A DNA stretch of 9,604 nt, from positions 1-9,604 of the forward strand of contig VBJR01000327.1 of NCBI GenBank assembly GCA_005880175.1, read 5' to 3'. Made by a program: the position numbers and the translations under genes. Below, in pieces: positions 6,029-9,604 of this stretch. Below the pieces are notes generated by a model that saw only the letters and a program-made list of their open reading frames with translations, ran no database searches and had not been told where the DNA came from. Position 1 is the stretch's first letter. Every line of letters begins with the position of its first letter. Source of the stretch: Chloroflexota bacterium (lineage in GTDB: Bacteria > Chloroflexota > Dormibacteria > Dormibacterales > Dormibacteraceae).

Positions 6029-7603
6029 TCAGTCGCGGTCCGGGTCCCGGTCGAGCAGCTCCTGCTCGATGCCGGTGGGCTCGTAGCCCTGGCCGATGAG
6101 CCAGCCCATGTACCGGCGGCAGGAGGCGTTGCTCCAGCCGTAGCCCTGGGCCAGAGCTGACTCGCGGTCGTGGGCGGTGATGGCGAGCAGCGCGCCGGCG
6201 ACGCCGTCGGGCCGACGCCGGGTGTCCAGCGCAGCGCGCAGGTTGGCCACGACCTCGTCCCAGTCGAAGTCATCGGCGTTCGACTCCGGCAGCCGGGCGT
6301 CGATCAGGCCGGCGAGGAACTCTGCGTCCTCCGAATCCGCGTCCTCCAGCCAGGCCTCGAAGTGCTCGGCGAGGAGGAGCTGGAGCACCGCGAGCAGGTG
6401 GCCGGCGCCTTTCCGCTGCACGAGGGTGGTGAGGAAGCCGTGGCGCAGTCGCGCGGCAACGTCCAGGTCCTCGCGGCGCTGGGCCTCCGCCTGCTCCGCC
6501 TCGGCCTGGCGCCGCTGCTCCTCCTCCACCTGGCGGCGGCGCTCCTCCTCTTCTCGCAGCCGCTCGGCCTCGGCGGCGGCAACGTCGACGCTGGCCTCGG
6601 CCGCGGGCGCGGCGGCCGAGGCCGGCCGCTCGTAGATGGTCCGGTGACCGGCCTCGCCGGGGTTGCGGCACACGTACACGGGCTCGATGTCGTACGGGTG
6701 GATGAAGACCGCGTGGAGGTGGCAGGCGGCGGCGTGCGTCTCGGGGGTGAACGGGACGAGGCTGCCGTCCTGATCCGGCTGGGCGGTGAGGTCGACGTAC
6801 TGGTGCACCGGCTTCTCGCTGCTCTGCCAGGGATAGCCCTGCGGCGGGTCGATGACGTGGGCGCCGGCGGCCTGGAGCTGGCGGCGGAGGGCGACCCTCC
6901 GAGCCTCCTGCTCGCGCCGGCGCCGCTCCTGCTCGACGCGGTAGTCGAAGTTGCGGGTGCCGGCCGAGGTCAGCAGGCCGTCGAGGAAGTCGGGGTCGTC
7001 GGCGAACTCGACCATCTTCTCGGCGTCAGCCAGGTTGAGCTGCCGGGCGTGGACCTTGACCTGGAGGTGCTCGGGCAGCCTGGTCAGCGCGACGCGGCTG
7101 TTGATCCGGTCCTTCGGCTTACCGAGGCGCCTGGCCAGCTTCGCCGGCGTCAGGTGGTTCAGGCTGAGGGCGAGCTGGTAGCCGTGGGCCTCCTCGATGG
7201 GCGTCAGGTCGTCGCGTGGGCCATTCTCGGTCAGCATGGCGAGGACGTGCGCGCCGTCGCCGTCCAGGTCGCGGCGGATGATCGCCTCGACCGGGTCGTG
7301 CCTGGCCATGACGCAGGCGGCGTGCCGCCGGTGGCCGGCGACCAGCAGGAACTGGCCCTCCTCCTCGCCCGACTCGCCGTCGGGCACGAGCAGCACCGGC
7401 TCCAGCAGGCCGTTCTGGCGGATGGAGTCGACGAGCTCCACGATGTCGCGCAGCTCCCGGCGCAGGTTGAGCGGGTGGACCCGGATGTGGTCCAGGCCGA
7501 CGAGCGCGTACTCCCGGTCGGGCGGGGTGGCCAGCGGCCGCTCCGGCTCGTGCGACGCCGGGCCGCCGTCCGCCGCATCAACGGTGGTGGCGAGGTCTGC
7601 CAT
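6029..7603 (-). CDS. parB: ParB-like nuclease/partition-domain protein with long C-terminal extension
   Basis: 524 residues. The ATG is preceded by AGGAGG eight bases upstream. The N-terminal ParB/Srx domain spans about 33-130 and contains NLRRELRDIVELVDSIRQNGLLEPVLLVP, broken here as NLRREL and LVDSIRQNGLLEPV, then AGHRRHAA (89-96), the phosphate-binding box equivalent to GERRxRA. LTENGPRDDLTPIEEA follows, and a helix-turn-helix around 150-172 (LTPAKLARRLGKPKDRINSR). Residues about 341-386 are a highly charged coiled coil (runs such as EAERLREEEERRRQVEEE). The remaining 140 residues (HGFLTTLVQRKGAGHLLAVL and WSNASCRRYMGWLIGQGY) have no function I recognise. Chromosomal ParB is usually near 300-350 residues, so this is a plasmid or phage-type relative. 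Without a ParA gene in the window, a role in transcription control or DNA organisation is as likely as partition. Confidence 0.88.
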   Translation of the reverse strand: MADLATTVDAADGGPASHEPERPLATPPDREYALVGLDHIRVHPLNLRRELRDIVELVDSIRQNGLLEPVLLVPDGESGEEEGQFLLVAGHRRHAACVMARHDPVEAIIRRDLDGDGAHVLAMLTENGPRDDLTPIEEAHGYQLALSLNHLTPAKLARRLGKPKDRINSRVALTRLPEHLQVKVHARQLNLADAEKMVEFADDPDFLDGLLTSAGTRNFDYRVEQERRRREQEARRVALRRQLQAAGAHVIDPPQGYPWQSSEKPVHQYVDLTAQPDQDGSLVPFTPETHAAACHLHAVFIHPYDIEPVYVCRNPGEAGHRTIYERPASAAAPAAEASVDVAAAEAERLREEEERRRQVEEEQRRQAEAEQAEAQRREDLDVAARLRHGFLTTLVQRKGAGHLLAVLQLLLAEHFEAWLEDADSEDAEFLAGLIDARLPESNADDFDWDEVVANLRAALDTRRRPDGVAGALLAITAHDRESALAQGYGWSNASCRRYMGWLIGQGYEPTGIEQELLDRDPDRD

Positions 7604-7681
7604 CTCACGTACCTCCTGTGTGGGGTGGATCGACGGCAGGCGGAGACCAGGGATCAGGGGCCGGCCGCCGCGGCGCGCGGA

Positions 7682-7704
7682 GGGGGCACGGCGGGTATGG
7701 AGCG
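7682..7704 (-). promoter_or_regulatory. Shared upstream element, copy 2 (before parB)
   Basis: The plus-strand reading GGGGGCACGGCGGGTATGG then AGCG shares the core CGGCGGGTATGGAG with the copies before the cysteine-rich gene and ssb, but diverges on both sides. The GCGGGTATGG core begins 88 bases upstream of the parB ATG. It lies in the 217-base gap between ssb and parB, which otherwise shows only a stem-loop at 7756-7792. Confidence 0.42.
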
Positions 7705-7755
7705 GAGCGCGCCGAGACCAGCGGCCGGACCCTGGCCCTGGTAGCCATCCGGAAG

Positions 7756-7792
7756 GCGGTCCGCCCCACGGAGGTCGTGACGGGGTGACCGC
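7756..7792 (-). terminator. Stem-loop after ssb
   Basis: GCGGTC (7756-7761) pairs with GACCGC (7787-7792), with CCCC and GGGG able to pair inside it. It is 28 bases past the ssb stop on the minus strand. It is a candidate terminator without a U-tract. Confidence 0.33.
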
Positions 7793-7820
7793 GAACTGGA
7801 GGGCGTGAGCTACGACTGGC

Positions 7821-8356
7821 TCAGCAGTCGACCATGTTCTCGAACTGTTCGTTCCACTGCGCGGACTGGGCGGCGCCAGCGCCTGGAGGCGGTTGACGAG
7901 GACAGTGGTCACCCAGCGCTTGACGCCGTCCGGGTCGTCGTAGCCGCGGGTCTGCAGCCGGCCCTCGATCCAGACCAGCCGGCCGGTGCTCAGGTACTCG
8001 CCGGTGAACTCGGCGGTCTTGCCGAACGCCGTGCACTGGTGGAACTCGGTGTCCTTCTCCTCACGGCCGTTGGTCACGACCCGGAAGTACGCGACGTGCA
8101 TTCCGGTGCGGGTCACCCGGACGTCGGGGCCCTTGGCGATCCGGCCGATCAGCTCGACGCGATTGAGCGAGGGACCGGCGCCGCGCCGCCGCGCCTGCTG
8201 CTCCAGCGCCTCGTCCGGCTCGGGCTGGTCGTCCGGCGCGGTCTCGAGCGACTGCTCGGGCTGGCCGTCGACCGGGACCTGCTCCTGCATCGCGCTCTCC
8301 GGCCGGAGCTGGACGATGTTCTCGGTGGTCTCGTCGGTCTTCCTGGTCCGTGCCAT
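7821..8356 (-). CDS. ssb: Single-stranded DNA-binding protein, with a frame break near the 3' end
   Basis: The ATG has AGGAGG eight bases upstream. An acidic, glutamine-rich leader of about 62 residues precedes the OB-fold: LNRVELIGRIAKGPDVRVT, then HVAYFRVVTN, TEFHQCTAFGKTAE, LVWIEGRLQTRGY and VTTVLVNRLQAL ending at about residue 160. It would coat ssDNA during replication of the element. SSB normally has its acidic tip at the C-terminus; here the acidic stretch is at the N-terminus. Around 7867-7880 the frame changes: in the OB-fold frame no stop occurs until the parB stop at 6029, whereas the -1 frame gives AQSAQWNEQFENMVDC and a stop at 7821. A single-base deletion or sequencing error is the simplest reading, and programmed slippage is less likely. 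The coordinates given assume the -1 end. The OB-fold itself looks intact. Confidence 0.85.
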
Positions 8357-8432
8357 CTCCGTGTCCTCCTCTGGCGGTGGTTTCGATGGCTGGCACCGGC
8401 GAACTCGCGACCGTGAATGTGCGCCATCCGCC

Positions 8433-8458
8433 GAGGGGATCGGCGGGTATGGAGGGAG
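8433..8458 (-). promoter_or_regulatory. Shared upstream element, copy 3 (before ssb)
   Basis: This is identical over 26 bases to copy 1 at 2811-2836, and the core GCGGGTATGG begins 87 bases upstream of the ssb ATG. Here the left part forms a perfect hairpin, CCGCCGA (8428-8434), loop GGGGA, TCGGCGG (8440-8446). The hairpin is not conserved in copies 1 and 2, so the conserved part is the sequence rather than the fold. The element lies in the 295-base gap between radC and ssb. Confidence 0.5.
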
Positions 8459-8484
8459 GCGGCTGGCGCGCAGGCGCGGTTGGA

Positions 8485-8510
8485 GTTCGTCAGCGTGATC
8501 GTCAGCGAAC
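8485..8510. repeat. Direct and inverted repeat upstream of ssb, operator-like
   Basis: CGTCAGCG occurs twice 12 bases apart (8488-8495 and 8500-8507), and the block is bounded by GTTCG and CGAAC, an inverted repeat. It is about 130 bases upstream of the ssb start and just upstream of the shared element. The geometry would suit a repressor dimer, but no such repressor is visible in the window. Confidence 0.28.
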
Positions 8511-8651
8511 CCGCAGCCACGGGGACGAAGGGATGGTGCGGCCGACGGGAGAGACAGGACCGCCGGGGAAATGGAGAACCCGGATCGGCGGACACGATGG
8601 AGGTGGCCAGGGCCGCCCGGGCGAACCCGCACGGCCCGGCAAGCCCCGCCG

Positions 8652-9071
8652 CTACATCAGCCGCGCGCGTCGGAAGCTGACGTAGGCGCGGCGGGTGACG
8701 ACGATGTGGTCGAGGACCTGGACGTCGAGCAATTGCCCGGCCCTGACCATGAACCGAGTGAAAGCGCGATCCTCAAGGCTCGGTTCTGGGTCGCCCGATG
8801 GATGGTTGTGCGCGAGGACGATCGCGGCGGCGTGGAGCGAGAGTGCGGGCGCGAAGACCTCGCGAGGCGCGACCGTCAGATGCATGAGGTGACCGCCGGC
8901 AACCCGCTGGAGGCCGGCGATCACGCCGAGCCTGCCGTTGAGCGGGATGATGCCCAGGCTCTCGACGGGCTCGGCGCGCAGGCCCGCGAGGTACGGCAGG
9001 AGATGGCGAAGCTCGTCGTGCGGTCCCGAGTGGTACGCCTGTTGAGGTAGCTGGGGATCCGGGGCTGCCAT
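8652..9071 (-). CDS. radC: RadC-like JAB/MPN domain protein, short plasmid type
   Basis: 139 residues. The JAMM metal-binding signature is present: H88 and H90 in VLAHNHPSGDPEPS, S98 and D101, with E38 in PVESLGIIPLNGR as the likely upstream glutamate. Full-length chromosomal RadC is about 220 residues with an N-terminal helix-hairpin-helix; that part is absent here, as in the short RadC-like proteins on plasmids and prophages (for example E. coli YeeS). Despite the name, a repair role is not established for the family. The fold suggests a metallopeptidase or nuclease-like activity. The ATG start has no good ribosome binding site and is buried in an inverted repeat (9062-9103), so the start is less certain than the rest. 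It is the first minus-strand gene, divergent from the gene at 9213. Confidence 0.9.
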   Translation of the reverse strand: MAAPDPQLPQQAYHSGPHDELRHLLPYLAGLRAEPVESLGIIPLNGRLGVIAGLQRVAGGHLMHLTVAPREVFAPALSLHAAAIVLAHNHPSGDPEPSLEDRAFTRFMVRAGQLLDVQVLDHIVVTRRAYVSFRRARLM

Positions 9072-9103
9072 CGGCGCGGCGTCCCATGGCGCATGGGCAG
9101 CCC
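9062..9103 (-). repeat. Inverted repeat covering the radC start codon
   Basis: GGGCTGCC (9062-9069) is complementary to GGCAGCCC (9096-9103), extendable by two pairs past a single bulge. Between them CCCATG-GCG-CATGGG (9083-9097) is a perfect 6-base inverted repeat of its own. In the radC mRNA the larger stem would hold the start codon, so it could limit translation, or it could be an operator in the divergent promoter region. Confidence 0.4.
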
Positions 9104-9149
9104 GCGCCTCGACACCCGGTGTGTCCCGTGGCAGAGCGGTTCTCGCCCA

Positions 9150-9178
9150 TTGGCGGCCAGATGCGGCCGACGCAAACT
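9150..9178 (+). promoter_or_regulatory. Possible promoter for the divergent gene at 9213
   Basis: TTGGCG (9150-9155), a 17-base spacer and CAAACT (9173-9178) are the best -35/-10 pair I can find in the 141-base divergent gap. This would place a transcript start about 28 bases ahead of the ATG. The -10 is weak. Confidence 0.28.
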
Positions 9179-9212
9179 ACGTCCGGGATCAACCGCGGGA
9201 GGAGAATCGAGC

Positions 9213-9604
9213 ATGGACCTCGTCATCGCCGCTCTGGCAGCCGGTGCCGCCTCCGGCCTCACGAATGCGACTTCACAGGCCGTCGGCGACGCCTACACGG
9301 TCCTCAAGGCCGTGCTCAGGGATCGCTTCCCGCAGGTTGACGTCCATCCGCTCGAGCAGCTGCCGGACTCGAAGGCGAAGCAAGCCTCGCTCGCCGAGGA
9401 CCTGATGCGGTTCGGCGCCGTTGGTGATGCGGAGGTCGTGCAGCTCTCCCTGGCGCTGCTGGGCGCGGTCGAGCGGGACGTGCCGCAGGCCGCCACGAGA
9501 GCCGGCGTCGACGTGGGCCGCGTTCGAGCCGAATTTCTCGCCATCCATCGGGTCGCTGGAGGCGTCGTGGTCCGGGACGCCAAGACGAAAAGGGGCGTCA
9601 CGAT
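9213..9604 (+). CDS. N-terminal part of a possible effector-associated protein, runs off the window
   Basis: 130 codons are in view from an ATG with GGGAGGAG eight bases upstream. The protein starts MDLVIAALAAGAASGLTNAT, then SQAVGDAYTVLKAVLRDRF. This alanine-rich helix and the 'AVxDAYxxLKAxLRxRF' pattern recall, from memory, the N-terminus of many actinomycete proteins that carry an adaptor domain ahead of NACHT, TIR, protease or TPR effectors. The last residues seen, GGVVVRDAKTKRGVT, resemble the lead-in to the short glycine- and asparagine-rich (VxIGDxN-like) motif that often follows in such proteins. The first helix might be mistaken for a membrane segment, but it is short and interrupted. 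The effector domain is beyond the window. The gene's divergent orientation and different character suggest accessory cargo next to the replication module. Confidence 0.62.
   Translation, partial: MDLVIAALAAGAASGLTNATSQAVGDAYTVLKAVLRDRFPQVDVHPLEQLPDSKAKQASLAEDLMRFGAVGDAEVVQLSLALLGAVERDVPQAATRAGVDVGRVRAEFLAIHRVAGGVVVRDAKTKRGVT

Noticed and set aside
6170..7744. A 524-codon plus-strand frame opposite parB
   Set aside because: It is antisense to a recognisable ParB-domain gene, has low-complexity leucine/glycine/valine content, and shows no convincing ribosome binding site or domain.
7604..7820. Plasmid origin iterons or parS sites between ssb and parB
   Set aside because: I found no tandem iterons and no palindrome like the actinomycete parS. 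Only the shared element and one stem-loop are visible.
7860..7885. Programmed -1 frameshifting signal in ssb
   Set aside because: No clear X-XXY-YYZ slippery heptamer or strong downstream pseudoknot could be made out at the break. A single-base deletion or sequencing error is simpler.
8428..8446. The hairpin at the ssb copy of the shared element as the conserved feature
   Set aside because: The stem is perfect here but is not kept in the other two copies, so conservation is in the sequence rather than in the fold.
6029..8632. An 867-codon minus-strand frame joining ssb and parB
   Set aside because: Each part has its own AGGAGG and ATG. The joining stretch is non-coding in character and contains the parB ribosome binding site, and a typical ssb tail exists in the -1 frame. 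I treat them as two genes with a frame break in ssb.

Overview
The window is high-GC DNA, almost certainly from an actinomycete (Actinomycetota). The signs are GC-rich third positions, strong AGGAGG-type ribosome binding sites, a group II intron maturase of the type common in Frankia and Streptomyces, tandem recombinases of the actinomycete Tn554-like type, and a gene whose N-terminus resembles actinomycete effector-associated proteins. The gene set points to a plasmid, an integrated plasmid or another conjugative or integrative element rather than core chromosome. No tRNA, rRNA or CRISPR array was seen.

All genes from position 1 to 9071 lie on the minus strand except the intron-encoded protein. 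In transcription order from the right they are: a short RadC-like JAB/MPN protein (9071-8652), a single-stranded-DNA-binding protein whose 3' end carries a frame break (8356-7821), a large ParB-like protein (7603-6029), a primase-polymerase (5961-5047), a cysteine-rich orphan protein (2738-2112), and a DUF932 gene cut short after about 119 codons (1872 to about 1516). Together these resemble the replication and maintenance module of an actinomycete plasmid: priming, ssDNA coating, partition or regulation, and accessory proteins often carried by mobile DNA.

Two mobile elements have entered this module. At the left, a tandem pair of recombinase genes (TnpA-like, then the start of a TnpB-like gene that overlaps it and runs off the window) begins exactly where DUF932 homology stops. 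In the middle, a complete group II intron (about 2842-4986) sits on the plus strand, antisense to the module. Its catalytic domain V, branch-point domain VI, EBS1 loop and reverse transcriptase are all recognisable, and both boundaries are supported by predicted base pairing.

A short element (core GCGGGTATGGAG on the plus strand) occurs three times, each time 83-88 bases in front of a minus-strand start codon (the orphan protein, parB and ssb). This looks like a shared promoter or operator. The intron has inserted at the edge of one copy and appears to use part of it as its target.

At the right edge a divergent plus-strand gene begins at 9213 and leaves the window. Its first 130 residues look like the N-terminal adaptor region of actinomycete effector or defence-type proteins, but the effector domain is not in view.
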